Shown: positions 10,838 to 23,043, counted from the stretch's first letter. The stretch: DNA of 64,000 nt from Cryptomeria japonica (GCF_030272615.1 NC_081414.1:526857137-526921136), one strand, 5' to 3'. The notes: a model not told the origin generated them from the letters alone. Program-made: numbers and translations.

Positions 10838-12659
10838 ACGTTGAAGACTAATATGCAGATAATGCAGACCCTAGAAATGATTGATACCTAAAATGATCGA
10901 CACCTAAAATGATTGACAACTTTCTCTTTTAACACGGTTTCAGAAATGTTGTTATGGTCTTTTCTACCAATTGTCTAATGGCTTCTTTCTAAGCTGCTCT
11001 TTGTATCTTTTTCCTTAGTTTCTCATCAAGATGAATAGAATTCCGGATTTCATCATCTATGATAGCCTCAACTGTATCATATTGGGCACGATTGACTCTT
11101 ACTTCCCAAGCGAGGTTATCTAAACCATCAATTATTTGTAATTGGTCATTGTTCGGCCCAAGATTGGTTTGTTCGAATGGGAATTCTCCGTCTCCTCTGA
11201 TACCCATGGACTTAGGTATGATTCCTACACTCTAATGCAATACTAAACCTTAAGTGAGTGAGAGATAATTTGGTGAAATGACTTGTGTAAGTACTTTATG
11301 TGAATATTCTAATGGCACTTCTACATGAATTGAGTGCCTAGGACCTATGATCACTTGAAAGTAACATGTGCATCATCTTTGAATTTGTGCAAAAGGTTTG
11401 GATCTGACGTTGGTGTAAATGTTGACACTTAACTTTGTTGAGGTTTTGTTTGATCTTGTTGAACACTGAAACTTGACTTTGTTGAGGTTGTGATTTGTTT
11501 CTTGTAATGTTTTGAATTTGTTGAAGTGTAGAAAAGTACACAACAATCACATTAAAAGAATAAAACCATGAAAAAACATTTGTTTAAGGAATTTTTTTCA
11601 AATTTCCATGAATGTTGGGATCTTTCTCAAGATCTCATTTTGTTCTCGATATAGTGGGGCCATTTGATATCACATCAGACAGGCTCTGATAAGGTCAAAA
11701 GGTCACAAGTATTACCACAACCCATATCTTGATACTCCGTCGGCTCAAACAACCCTGTCACACCCTAAGGTGCGCCCATTTTTTTGCCTTTTTTTGAAAA
11801 GTAGACCAAAGAAGATTGCTCCTCAATTGGTCTATTATCCTGGGAGATATATGGTGAGTGTCTTGGGGGTGGATTCTTCCCCACCCTTGCACTGTGATAA
11901 AAAAAGTGTTTGGTTATTGACTCAGTTTGGCTTCTAATTTCTATGGTGTTTAGACAGGGTTTCGTTCGAGTGGTCACAATCAGCAACATTTTACATTCTG
12001 TTGAGGGGGGTCTCCCAATCTGTAGAGGTTATGCTCTACATATTTTAATGTATCGTATAGGCACTGAGGGAGGCATAACGTCATTGTGACAACATGTAAC
12101 ACTTGTCGCATATGATTTTTATCACATACACATTTATTTATAGTGGCTTGGATTACTTGGCTTTAGTCATTGCCACTTAGGTCGTTCCCCTCTCATCAGC
12201 CTTAATGGCGCCCTAAGAGCACCTCAGGAGGGCAGGCCTTCTAAAGGATTTAATTGCAAGAAATAAATAAAAGCATGAAAAAAGAGTTTGATTTTTTGAT
12301 AAACCATTGAGGGGGAGAGCATAATACCTATCCCTTTGAAAACACAAAAGACAAGGGTTCTTTTTAACTTTTCATTGCAATGATTTTCTATTCTATTTGG
12401 AGATGTTGCTCCAAAAAAGCATGGGGTTCAATTTTAACCTTCATCGCAATTGTGAAATAAAAGACATGTTTGTTTGTGGTTCATTTTACTTGCACCAAAT
12501 TGAAGTGTTTCTAAGCTACCCCTGCAAAAAATAATGTTAGTAAGCACACGGTGGGCTATCCAGCCTAATTTTCCAATTATAGAGTTTTGTCTTTTTACAG
12601 ACAAAAAGATATTCTGATAAAAACCAGAATTGAAACATAACAGAAAAAGAAAAAATTAA
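10838..12659. other. Leader/LTR-like spacer of the left gypsy element, no firm gene
   Basis: Apart from the small ORF at 10989-11207 I see no coding sequence. A minus-strand TATCAGAGCCTG near 11680-11691 resembles a tRNA-iMet primer site, but no convincing LTR end adjoins it. The 5' LTR of the element whose gag lies at 10409-9585 should be in this stretch; I could not fix its limits. Confidence 0.3.
10989..11207 (-). CDS. Small ORF upstream of gypsy gag, unknown function
   Basis: A 72-codon frame starting MGIRGDGEFPFEQTNL and ending in a basic tail (LDEKLRKKIQRAA). It is mostly acidic with no signal peptide, membrane segment or known motif. It lies in the presumed leader between the unseen 5' LTR and the gag start at about 10409, on the same strand. 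Because a recognisable but broken duplicate follows at 10620-10837, it once had sequence worth copying, but it may simply be part of a longer decayed leader ORF. Not recognised. Confidence 0.35.
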   Translation of the reverse strand: MGIRGDGEFPFEQTNLGPNNDQLQIIDGLDNLAWEVRVNRAQYDTVEAIIDDEIRNSIHLDEKLRKKIQRAA

Positions 12660-13380
12660 TCTAACAACTGCAAATTACCTTCACAATAAATGTGAATTGA
12701 TATCAGATCAATTGCGAATTGATGTATCATCAATTGTGAATTACTGTTTAAGCAATTGCAATGTGATGACGGCTCAATTGCGAATTGATATAAGATCAAT
12801 TGCTCATAGTAAGATTTTTTTTATTTTTTTTTATTCTTTAATTTTTAATTTTTTTTTAAAATAGAAGAATAAGATAGAAGATATAAGGGTTATTCTACAA
12901 TGATATTGTCCCACACCACACGAGCCATCACATCAATCTCATCGAAAAACTTGTACTTGGTTAAGAAACGGTGGATGTTTCTGTGATATTGAGCAATCTC
13001 CTCTTTTTCTTCGATCTCACAGAGCTCCCTTTCTGCCTTTAAGATTCTTTGATATGTCCTTTGTTGTCTCATATGCTGCTTTGCCTTCCTTGCACCTGAA
13101 ATTCTGAAAGTCACCTTTCCTACCATTGGATTAAATACATCTTATATGCAGAAGTTGAATTTTCCAGAATTTGATGAAATTTCTGGGTTAGGTGCGCAAG
13201 ATTAGATAAAAAAGAAATGACAAAATATTTTTTGAATTTGCAACCCTCTAAGGCAATTGCAATACATTTTTGCAATTGCGTTACAACTACTTAGCAATTG
13301 TGGTGTAACTAGTGAGCAATTACAGTGCAGTATAATCAATTGCAAATTTCTGCTTAGGAAATTGTGAAATCAGGACTCTA
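12660..13380. repeat. CAATTG-rich irregular repeat region
   Basis: The palindromic hexamer CAATTG, usually in CAATTGC or GCAATTG context, recurs many times at 12700-12805 and again at 13255-13345, with local repeats such as AATTGCGAATTGAT. Spacing is irregular, so it is not a clean satellite. A small minus-strand ORF (12890-13126) lies between the two clusters. Confidence 0.6.
12890..13126 (-). CDS. Small basic helical ORF, unknown
   Basis: A 78-codon frame (MVGKVTFRISGARKAKQ...), rich in Arg, Lys, Glu and Gln in its first half (RQQRTYQRILKAERELCEIEEKEE), predicted by eye to be helical. It ends in a mixed acidic segment. It lies downstream, on the same strand, of the extra ORF of the gypsy element at 14581-23163, between two CAATTG-rich clusters. 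No family recognised; it may be a chance frame or a fragment of an element-encoded protein. Confidence 0.25.
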   Translation of the reverse strand: MVGKVTFRISGARKAKQHMRQQRTYQRILKAERELCEIEEKEEIAQYHRNIHRFLTKYKFFDEIDVMARVVWDNIIVE

Positions 13381-14580
13381 TTTCAAATATGGATCTGCGA
13401 AATCTTTCAAAACAAACAATTAAGGTTAGCATGCTTCACGGTGGGTTCACCATTGTTTCTACGCCTAAATTTCATGGGTTATTAAGCTAATTAGCAAATA
13501 ATATTGAATCACCAATTCCTAACTAATTAACAAACAAACAAACATAATCAATGAAAATCAATACTAAATAAGGAATAAATTCAAATAAGAAACTCCCTCA
13601 TTCTGCATCTTTGCTTCCATTGTGCTTCTCCAATTTGAGTGGTTGGTGGCTCTCAAGTTTTGTACCAATTTCCTGCATATAAATACTTTGAAGACTGTGA
13701 TTCCAACAAAGCTAGATACTAGAGGGCTGATTGCTAGATCGAATTGATGAAAATGATGCTTAATTTATAGATTTTCAACACAAAGGGGTGAGAAATAGAA
13801 CTCAAGTGTTGATTGGGAGACAACTGATTTAGATTGATTAGTTAATAGAGTTGATTAGTTAACTAAGATTGGTTGACTTGTTAACTCATTTGATTGAGAA
13901 GTCAACTAGATTGATTGGAGAGTGAACTGAATAGATTGGCTAGTAAACTCATTTGATTGATTAGTGAACTAAATAGACTAGGGAGATGACTGAATTGATG
14001 GATTAGTCATAAAAGGATAGTTTTGAGTTAAAAAGGATGATTGATGAGTTAACTGAGTTAACTGATTAGACAACTGATTTGATCAATCAGTTCTGATTTT
14101 AGCATGTGTTTTAGGAATTTTGAAATTAAATTTGATTTTCATTTTTAATTTGGATTTGAATTTGGTCATTCGAATGCTGAAATGCACATGAAATTAATTG
14201 AAATTCAGATTTGGTGAAATGTCAATTTGATGATTTGGAATTAGATGAAATTAATTGAAATTCAAATTTGGGAGAAATATGAAATGAAACTAGATGGAAT
14301 TAATTAAAATTATAATTTGGGGAATTGGAGGAATTTAATTAATTAATTTATAATAATTTAAATGAAATTATTTAAACTTAGGATATTGAATTAATTAAAT
14401 AATTGACATTTAATTAATAATTGAGATAGGATTAACTGATTAACATGATTTGAGAATAGATTTAGAATAATTAGAAGTGTTGAAGGGCGATGATTAGAAG
14501 AAATAGTTAGTTTAATCAAATAATTAAAGAATTACTTAATTAAATAGACGAATAATTAGTATAGGATTAATGAGACATTT
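13381..14580. repeat. AT-rich degenerate repeats downstream of gypsy extra ORF
   Basis: Around 13830-14090 the motif GATTGATTAGTTAACT and variants recur every 25-40 bp. At 14110-14420 the sequence is built from AAATTGAAATTCAAATTTGG-like words. No coding sequence. The 3' LTR of the gypsy element at 14581-23163 is expected here or to the left, but I find no copy of the sequence next to its PBS, so the 3' LTR is lost, replaced or too diverged to see. Confidence 0.5.
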
Positions 14581-16694
14581 TTAGCTGTCTAAACCTCCTG
14601 TAGCCAAGTTCCAATAAAACCCTTTCATCTTTTCTAGCCTCGTCCACTTGGCTTCCTCTGTGGCCTCTTCATATGGTTTGTCTATAGCCCTGCATCCCAT
14701 TAATGGCCACATAAGGATAGGTGGCTGAAATATCAAGGGTAGCCAGTTATTGCTTTTTGTCCTACCCAAGTGGATATACTTGGGAGCTCTTTGTGTGGTT
14801 GCATGACAATTAGACAGTGAATGGGGTTCACTCTGTTTTAGGTCTTCAGGAAGATTGTTCCAATGCTGAACCAAACATTCAATTGCAACTTGATTTTTAT
14901 TTTCAACCAAATGCTCATATTCCTAAAACGCTTCCTCTCTCAAAGGTAAAACTTGGCTTCTGACATCAGGCCTAGTTAACAACTTTTGCCAGCCATAGTA
15001 CATATGTCGTGGGTTTTTGGCTTCAGCTCTGAGTGGTAGTGGGCAGTCAAACTCCAAATTTTTGTATGTTCTAGCATGTGTTCCCATACTGATTTCATTT
15101 TGTATCCATGACATCAATGCTTTTAACTGAATGTCACCAATATACAGTAAGGGATTCCATTCATTGTCAGAAGAGACAACATGATTATGCAAATAAAATT
15201 CACATAATAAATTATTAACAATTGTAGGAGAGTTTTGATAAACATTATAGAATTCTTTCAGAGTATCTAAAGAAGGACTAAGATCCCTAACAATGCGATT
15301 TAGCTTGAAACATAAATACTGCTCCTTCAAATATAAAGCATAAACTCTCGAAGGAGCCCTGCACTGCATCAATTCAGGAACCATGTTTGCAACTGTGTCT
15401 ACTTTGGTTTGCAATTCAACAATCTAATTGTCCCTCTTTTCAATCTCTTTTTGTTGTTTATCAATAATTCCATGTAACCTAACCCTTTCTATCTCCCACT
15501 ATCTATAAAATATAAGTGCAATGGATAAACTAGTAAGAGATGAAGGGAGACTGTGAGTTGTTACCTGAGGGCGTGAGATCTCTTCAATCGGTTCTTCAAA
15601 CTATTCTACTACATGTGCCAAATTTGATAGTCTGTCAGCTCCATGTTCTTCCTGTAGTTGAATCTATGTCTGACTTTCATGCCCTAATTCTGAAGTTTCC
15701 ACATAAATGAATTCAATCACATCCCCTGCTTCTTGAATTCTTCGTTTACCCCGTCGACTCCTTCTCAATTGCATTTCCTGAGCGACTGCAAGAGACATTG
15801 TTGCAGGAGGTGTTGTTGTAGGAGAATTTCCCTTTACCTTGCACCTTTTAGCTGCAGGAGAAACCTGTGCTACTTGAGGTTGTTCTACGGTCTCTTCCTC
15901 TACATCAACTATTTCTTTTTCTTTTCCTTTCCTTCTAGAAGATGTCGCTCCACTTTGAGACTGAGTGGAGGGTTGCTCAATATTTGGTTCAATTACCATT
16001 TTCTTTGCAATAGGCAAGGCCTCTTCTGTAATAGGAGGTTCGTTCACTGCAGAAACCCTAGGAGATGAGGGTTCTCTGATATCTTCCTGTTGAACTGCAA
16101 TTTATTCTACAACAGGAACATTTTCTTCCCCAAATTGTAGGATATCCTCAAACTCTCCCATGACATATGCGAGACATCTCTGAGAGATCATTCTACTAAA
16201 AATTTGATCAAGTCGTGATGACTAATAGAACGATTACCACCCTTATGTGTTTCATTTGCACTTATGGAGATAAGATGATACAAGAAATTCAGAACATTCA
16301 TCCTTCGGCCATGTCGTAGATGACTCGATAATTTAAAATAAAACGAATGCAAATTAGAGTACCTACCATCACAAGTAATGTATTTCATCACATAAAATGC
16401 AACCTGGGTACATTCTGCTGGAAGAGATGTTCGCTTGGTTTCCTGCTTGTCCACACTTAGGGATACGTCTACTGGGTGAGTATACTTTGCCCTAGAGCTT
16501 CTTGCATCTTTTGCCTCAGGAAACAGTTCTCCCTCCTGCGGCAACCCAGTGACTTCGGCTATCCGTTGTTCTGTGGAAATGACCCTTAACCCTTTAACAG
16601 AGGCCTCTCCTTCATTGTATGTGTGCATGAATTCGTGAGCAATTTCTTCATTGAAATCCATCAATTTTAGAATATAGTCAATCCACCCATACAT
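14581..16694 (-). pseudogene. Extra ORF downstream of integrase, about 700 codons, unknown function
   Basis: One ancestral reading frame can be followed in pieces: 16694-16188, 16047-15664, 15414-14923 and 14910-14581, separated by single stops or small frameshifts. The first part contains RVISTEQRIAEVTGLP and FYFKLSSHLRHGRRMN; the middle is acidic and Pro/Ser/Thr-rich with a basic cluster (LRRSRRGKRRIQ), perhaps a nuclear signal; a short coiled coil (about 15470-15380) follows; the C-terminal part includes DFNEW-type and Trp-rich segments (HWNNLPEDLK, MKGFYWNLATGG). Position after integrase matches the env-like or accessory ORF of Athila/Tat elements, but I see no clear signal peptide or transmembrane segment, so env-like is not supported. 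Function unknown. Confidence 0.6.
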
Positions 16695-17340
16695 CTGGAA
16701 GTAATGTTCACACTAGACGTCCTACAGCAAAGGGTCATGAACTATTGGTTCATGATGGATAGGGGCTCATCCCATGGCTAACTTGGCTTTAAAAACAATT
16801 ACCACAGCAAAATGAAAGATTGAAATATCTAGCAAAATTGAAAATTCATGCTCCGAAATCCCTTACTTCTCTTTCAGTACTTTTGATCGATTATGGCGGC
16901 AGGATGAACTACTCACTCGTGCCACAAGATTTCTCGTTCAAAAATGATATTAGGCATTTAACATACATTATTGACAAGGACACATAATTACACAACCCAT
17001 AAATCTGACCATAAAACACCCCCCCCCCCCAACTTAAGATGACACGTGTCCACACATGTGAAAAAGGACAGAGGAAAGGGTATGCGGATTATGTGAATCA
17101 AAACAAGTAATAATCATAATGAAAGAATAAATGCATAATTAAAAGAAAAATAAATAATACACATACCTATAGTCGTATTAATTAATGTTGCATTTGAAAC
17201 AATTAGCTATTCATAATATGATATGAGATGACATGAAATGAATGATGTGAAAGACATAGATATGAAATGGGATAAGGTGGATGATAAATTTATTAGCGGA
17301 GAATGGTATTTCCATAAAATATGGAAATGTTTATTATGAA
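16695..17340. other. Spacer between integrase and extra ORF, with C12 run
   Basis: No coding sequence is seen. A run of 12 C lies at 17019-17030 (G run on the element's strand). Such spacers are usual between integrase and the downstream ORF in Athila-like elements. The G run could act as an internal polypurine tract; that is speculation. Confidence 0.4.
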
Positions 17341-17357
17341 GGCATGCATGAAGAATT

Positions 17358-18676
17358 TCAAGACTGAGGACCAAGAAGGTGCCCTGCAGAAGCTATGTTC
17401 ATAATATCCTCTGTAGATGTTGTAGGAACTTCTTCAGATGCTGCAGGAACTGTGGCAAGAGGATTTTCTTTAGATGCTGCAGGAACTATGGCAAGAGGAT
17501 TTTCTTTAGATGTTGTAGGAACTATGGTCTGTTCTTGGTTGGCAAATTGTCGCAGGAACTGTTCTTTTGTTGCAGAATTATGATAAAGGCGTAGTCGATG
17601 ACCATTGACCAAAAGTTTGAATCTGATTGGGTCAATTGTTGTCAAACTAACTGCTCCATTTGGAAAAAACTTCATCTATCTCATCATGGGCCCAACCATC
17701 ATGTCTGCAGCTTCCCCATAGTATCCTTATATCTGGAATTATACAGCAATGCCCAATCTCCAAATTTAAATTTTCTCACCTTGATATACTTATCATGCCA
17801 TTTAGCTCGCTGATGTTGAATAATATCTATATGTTGGACAACTATCTTTCTCAGCTCATCTAAAGCATTCAATTGTATGATGCGGTCTTTTTGTGCTTCT
17901 GAGAGAGTCATATTCAATTGTAGAGTTGTCCTAAGAGTTTTATGCTCAAACTCAATGGGCATCATTGTTGTTTTTCCATACACCATTTCAAAAGGTGTAA
18001 AACCATTTGTTGTCTTCCATGTTGTTCGGTATACCCAAATAGCTTCAAGAAGTCTATTTGACCAATCTTTCATATGAAGAGCTACTGTCTTGGTAAGAAT
18101 AGCTTCTAAATCCCTATTTGTAACCTCTACCTGGCCATTTGCTTGAGGATGGTATGGAGTAGACTTCTTGTGTCTGATATTATATTCATTAACCAATGTT
18201 GCAATTAATGTGGAAGTAAATTGTGGTCTTTTATCTAAAACAATCTCTCTTGGTACTCCATATCTGGTAAATATTTCCTCATAGAGAAATTCAACTACCT
18301 TATTATCTCTTGCATATGTCATGGCCCTTGGTTCCACCCATTTTGTAACATAATCAGTGCATACTAGAATATAAGATTTCCCATTGGAAGGAGGATCAAT
18401 TGGTCCAACAAAATCCAATCCCCATTTGTCAAATGGTGCAACTAATATTTGGGGATACAATGGAATTTCATCAGATCTAGTATGCCTACCCATTCGCTGA
18501 CATCTATCACATTTTCTAGTATATTGGGTTGCATCTTTATACAAAGCTGGCCAATAATATCTTGTATTAAGGATTTTAAGTGTTGTTCTTTTAGCAGCAA
18601 AATGTCCTCCACATGGCTCATCATGACATGCATGAAGGATATCATATGTTTCATCTTCTCTAACACACCTTCTCAT
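17358..18676 (-). pseudogene. Gypsy integrase
   Basis: Inserts the cDNA into the host chromosome. The 325-codon frame at 18676-17699 has the zinc-binding HHCC region (HACHDEPCGGHF ... CDRCQ), then the catalytic core with all three acidic residues in their usual surroundings: LDFVGP, LDKRPQFTS and NGQVEVTN. The second motif is altered from the usual TD-GPQFTS but keeps the aspartate. The C-terminal part (RKFKFGDWALLYNSR, then 17675-17358) is in another frame and ends in a repeated AASKENPLA/VPAASKENPLA segment, a four-copy 12-residue repeat unusual for integrase tails. Best-preserved domain of this element. Confidence 0.88.
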
Positions 18677-18699
18677 GACTTGGTCAGGTCGAGTATAAA

Positions 18700-19510
18700 A
18701 TAAACAATTAGCAATCCATGAGAAATTAAAGCTTTTCTCAACTAGCAGTCTTCTTTCTTTAGGATAAAAATGAGAAGGATCTTATTAGCAGCTAAATATT
18801 TTTGCAATATCAGCATACTAGGAAGTGTGAGCTTTTATCAAGAACAAATGTTCATCTAGGAAAGCATCATCTATGGCTGCAGGATCATCTTGCAATTGAA
18901 GCCTAGAAAGATAATCTGCAACCACATTAGCTTTACCTGGTTTATCAACAACTATAATATCAAATTCCCACATCAATAGTAACCATTGAGCCAATCTTCC
19001 TATAATTGAAGGTTTGTTCATGAGATATGTGATTGTTGTATGATCAGTGTGCACATATATCTAATATTTTTGTGATATAATGCCTAAATTTGTTGAGTGC
19101 ATATATGACTGCCAACATCTCCTTTTCGGTGATAGTATAATTAAGCTCAGGTCCCTACATGTTTTTGCTGATGAAATAAATTGCATTCTCCAAATTGTCC
19201 ATCTTTTACCCCAAAACTGCTCCTATTGCATAGTTTGATGCATCTGTATGAATATGAAAAGGCAATGACCATTTCGGACCCTTGAGCATTGGTGCTTGAG
19301 TCAAGGCATGTTTGAGCTTCAAGAAAGCTTCTTGGCATGCAAAGGTTCAATTAAACTCCATATCCTTAGTCAAAAGACAATATAAAGGTCCTACAATTTT
19401 ACTAGAATTCTTAATAAACCTTCTATAATATCCAACATGACCAAGGAAACTTCAGACATCCTTTTGCTTTGTAGGTGCAGGGAGGTTTTGAATGACTTCA
19501 ATTTTGGTTG
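18700..19510 (-). pseudogene. Gypsy RNase H region
   Basis: Degrades the RNA strand during reverse transcription. The clearest stretch is 19054-18818: HTDHTTITYLMNKP, then RLAQWLLLMWEFDI and KPGKANVVADYLSRL, the typical gypsy RNase H end before the integrase zinc region. The preceding part (19350-19080, including AFSYSYRCIKL and similar) is in shifted frames with stops. It sits between RT and integrase as expected for gypsy elements. Confidence 0.8.
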
Positions 19511-19517
19511 GGTCAAC

Positions 19518-20330
19518 CTATATTTTAGTGATAGAAATATAATGACCAAGAACTATGCCTTCTTGCATCATCATAAAGAACTTTTCACCATTCAATGATA
19601 AATTGTAGTCTTCACACCTCTGCAAAACTTTCTTGAGATTCTTCAATGCCTCTTCAAATTCTAAACCATAAGTGGTAAAATCATCCATATAGATCTCCAT
19701 GTTGTCTCGGGAAATATCTAAAAATATGCTTATTACTGCTCTTTGAAAAGTAGCTGGAGCATTACACAACCCAAAAGGAAGAACAAAATATGCATATGTC
19801 CCCCAAGGGCAAGTAAATGTAGTCTTTTCCTGATCCTTGGGAGCAATTTGAATATGGTTGTAGTCACTGAATCCATCCAAGAATGAAAAGTATCGCTTCC
19901 CTGCCAAGGACTCTAATACCTGATCCACAAATGGTAATGGAAAATGATCATTCCTAGTTATTGATTTCAAAGCTCTGTAATCTACACATACCCGCTATTC
20001 ACCTCATTTCTTTGGAATTGTGACTAGAGGTGACACCCAATGACTATCTAGTATAGGATAGATAAATCCAACATTTAACAATTCCTATAGTTCCTCTTTA
20101 ACTATCTCCCTTAATGAGGGATTAATTCTTCTCTATGGTTGTCTAAGCTATCTATAGTCCTCTTTGATATAAATACGGTGGGTACAAATTGTAGGATCAA
20201 TTCCTTGCATATCTTTGTAATCCCGCGCAAAAGCGTGTTGATGACATTTGAGCAATTCAACCAGTGTCAACCTTTGAGTCTCTGTGAGTTGATTGTTGAT
20301 ATTCAAATATTTATTTGGAGCGACTTCCAC
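19518..20330 (-). pseudogene. Gypsy reverse transcriptase
   Basis: Copies the element RNA into DNA. The frame 19970-19518 contains the palm domain: YFSFLDGFSDYNHIQIAP, TFTCPWGTYAYFVLPFGLCNAPATFQR, and the active-site box YMDDF with both catalytic aspartates. The N-terminal part (20330-20148, QHAFARDYKDMQGIDP) and the VCVDYRALKSI segment just before 19970 are recognisable but interrupted by stops (around 20150-19980). Residues needed for catalysis remain visible, but the frame is broken, so no active enzyme is expected. Confidence 0.88.
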
Positions 20331-20522
20331 TTTGACAGTAAGATCAACTTGAGACGCCTCAGAAAGATGAGAAGTGTAGACTTCCTATGGCAACAGGGTA
20401 TGCAATATATCATTGGCTGCAGGAAAATCTCATGCTATAATATTTGATGTTAACTCCTGTGACTGTTGCTGCTCCAGATTAAACTAATTTGCCAGAATTT
20501 TAGAGAGAATCGAATCGTCATC

Positions 20523-21099
20523 CTAGAGTCGTATGAATGATTCTCTATTAATCATTATAAGATGATTGACATAGTTGACTTCCTCCTCAAATTCTTCTCC
20601 CACATTAGGCCAAACAACTTGTTCTTGATCAAGTTGGGGCTGAGCAGGTGAATATAGAGCTAGAGTTTTAGTAGTATTTCGATCAGAAATAGTCATGTCC
20701 CATAACTGACATCTGATATAGGCATATTTTATAGCAAGCCAAGGTCTCCCTAAAATAACCATATGTCTCCCCACTATAGCTTTAGGAGACAGGATCATAA
20801 AATCTGTCGGGTATTCCCAGGAGTCTAAAGTAATGACAACATCTTCAGTCATAACATCAGGCCAGATCGTGGAACTATCAGCAAGCTACAAGACTATAGG
20901 AGTAGGCATAAGATTGGATATGTTTAGTTTTTGCATAATATCTCATCATTACATTGATGGCTTCTCCCAAATCTATTAAGGCATTCTTTATTTGAGTTAC
21001 ATTGATGACTATTTTCATAATAGGACTACCAGGGTCAGAATAATTAGGACTTGAAACTTTTCCCAACATAATATCAGCCAGTTGACCCATTACATGCAC
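20523..21099 (-). pseudogene. Gypsy aspartic protease region
   Basis: Would cut the polyprotein. The expected active-site block is seen as NALIDLGEAINVM at about 20985, where the usual plant gypsy form is similar (D-L-G instead of the D-S/T-G of retroviral proteases). The downstream part (20852-20523) has VVITLDSWEYPTDFMIL and MVILGRPWLAIKYAYI, the conserved flap and C-terminal motifs. A stop near 20877 divides the two. Lies directly after gag and before RT. Confidence 0.75.
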
Positions 21100-21209
21100 T
21101 GTGTGTGGATCCTTTTTCTTTCTGCCAGTTTTCTTTAAACATGCCTCTTTAATTACTTTACCATAGATAGGGACATCCTTAATAGCTTGAAATAAAGGTA
21201 TTTTAACAC

Positions 21210-23043
21210 ATGTGTTTCAGCTGGTCAATGATATCAAAATTTATATCCTCCTACTGAGGAATCTCTCCAGCCTGCAACCTTTGAGGAAATGGGGTTATTT
21301 GTTGATTTTGAGGTATCTGGGTTGCTAGGTTAGATATTTCCTTTTCCTTTTGTATCTCAGTTATAACTAGAGGGGATGGGTTAGGCAAAGTTGTCTCGGA
21401 TTTAAGGTGAATATCACTTATAGAAAGAGAATAAGTTGGATATTGATTAGGATCAGCTGAATAAACTTGTTGTTGTTGTTGTTGAGGCTTGCTATTAGGA
21501 TTTGGCATGGGTTGAGTGGGCAGTTGTGTAGGTTTAGGTGGAACGGTATTGGCAGCAAGAGGAGGTATTATAGCAGGCTGTTGTGGCTGTTGCTGATAAC
21601 CAGAAAACTGATTTGTCCATTGCTGACCTCCTCTCCATTAAGGGGTAGGTTGCCAATTCCCTTGGAATGGTTTCCATGGTCCCTGAGATTGAGACCAATT
21701 TCCTTGTGGCTGCTGCCACTATGGATTTTGATTGGCAAAATTTTGCCCTTGGCCTTTAGGATTATACCAATTTTGATAATTTCTAAAATTTTGAGCATAT
21801 GGAGATTGCCATTGATTATTTTGTGCATAGGAATTTCCACTATAACCAGAAAACAAAAGTGGATCAAGAGGCATACCTTTTCTGAGAAAATTTGGCCTTC
21901 TTTGAGCAACATAGAAAACTTCTTCATCATCTCCTTGTGTTGTCTTGAAATCGAGAACTTCAAGATTTGCAACCATCTTACATCTACAATCTTTTTTCTT
22001 TTGTCTACAATGTGGGCAGTAGTCTGCAAGGATTGCATTAGATTCTTCAAGCTTCTTCTTAGCTTGAAGTGTGTCTAACTGAGTAGCCATATTGTTTATG
22101 ATATCCTCCTTAAAATCCTTCAAAAGGTGGCTAAGCTCCAGTAGAGAAACTCCATTACTGGATGTTGATGAAGGAATTCCTGGCTTGAAATGCCTATTCT
22201 TCTTAGAAGAAGATCTAGAATACTTCTGACAGATTTGACCAATGTCATTCCATGTTTCTTGTGTTATATCACCACCTCCCATAAGGTCCAAAGCATTTGT
22301 GCATTCATCGTTGATTCCTCTTAAAAATATTAACTTAAGAGAATCTTCATTTAGAGTACTATTCTTGGACTTCTTGACACTGAATAGAAATCTCTACAGA
22401 TAATCTTCTAGACTCTCATCTTCCTTCTATGTCATTCTAAAAATATCATCCCCATGGCGGTCAGTCCCTCTTTAATAATCTTTATATTTCACAAGAAACA
22501 ACTGTTTCATCTCATCCCATGTAGTGATTGTACTACTCCCTAGACACATAAACCATCTCAAAGCTGATTCTTTTAAAGTGGCAAGGAATATTTTGAGTCT
22601 ATGGGCATCTGTGTTATAATCATAAATCCTATAGAGGACATTAAATTCAAACAAGAAAGTGTAGAGATCCTCTATCACTAATCCATAGAATTTAGGAAGA
22701 GAAGAAGCTAGAATGTTCTTGAGATTAGCATTATCATGCAAATCAAAAATGGGGAACTCAAATGTTGGGTTCATAGGTGGAGGTGAGTTATTCCCACCAG
22801 GGGGTGGATTTCCTTGCATTGGTCTTTGAGGAGGAGTTGCTGGACAAGGTTCCTCTTCAGGAGGTCCAGAGAGGAAATGAAGGTTGTTCTCCGAAAGTTC
22901 AAATTCAAGCGGGTTCAAATTATCTGGGGCTTGGTAAAGTACAGTAAAAGGATTTACATCTGGTGCTTCAAATGGATTGAGTCTTGTATGATTAGGACGG
23001 TTAGGAAGGAATCTACCTTGAGCATCTCTTCTTCATATATACA
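21210..23043 (-). pseudogene. Gypsy gag
   Basis: Structural protein forming the virus-like particle. The N-terminal part (about 23030 to 22472) reads GRFLPNRPNHTRLNPFEAPD, then a Pro-rich stretch, then the gag core FPIFDLHDNANLKNILASSL ... LKESALRWFMCLG ... WDEMKQLFLVKY. After stops near 22470 it continues with ESLEDYL and ECTNALDLMGGGDITQETW (22291 onward) and a Cys/His cluster YCPHCRQKKKDCRC at about 22010, in place of a standard CCHC knuckle. The C-terminal part (21860-21250) is Gln/Asn/Pro-rich. Frame breaks at 22471, near 22310 and near 21720. Confidence 0.82.

Noticed and set aside
17019-17030. C12 run as an assembly artefact
   Set aside because: Similar C runs occur in several LTRs here (36017-36028, 41141-41153), so homopolymer C is a normal part of this sequence, though exact lengths may be unreliable.
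21467-22078. 203-codon plus frame, Leu/Ile/Trp-rich
   Set aside because: Antisense of the gypsy gag Gln/Asn-rich tail; hydrophobic composition is a mirror of that coding.
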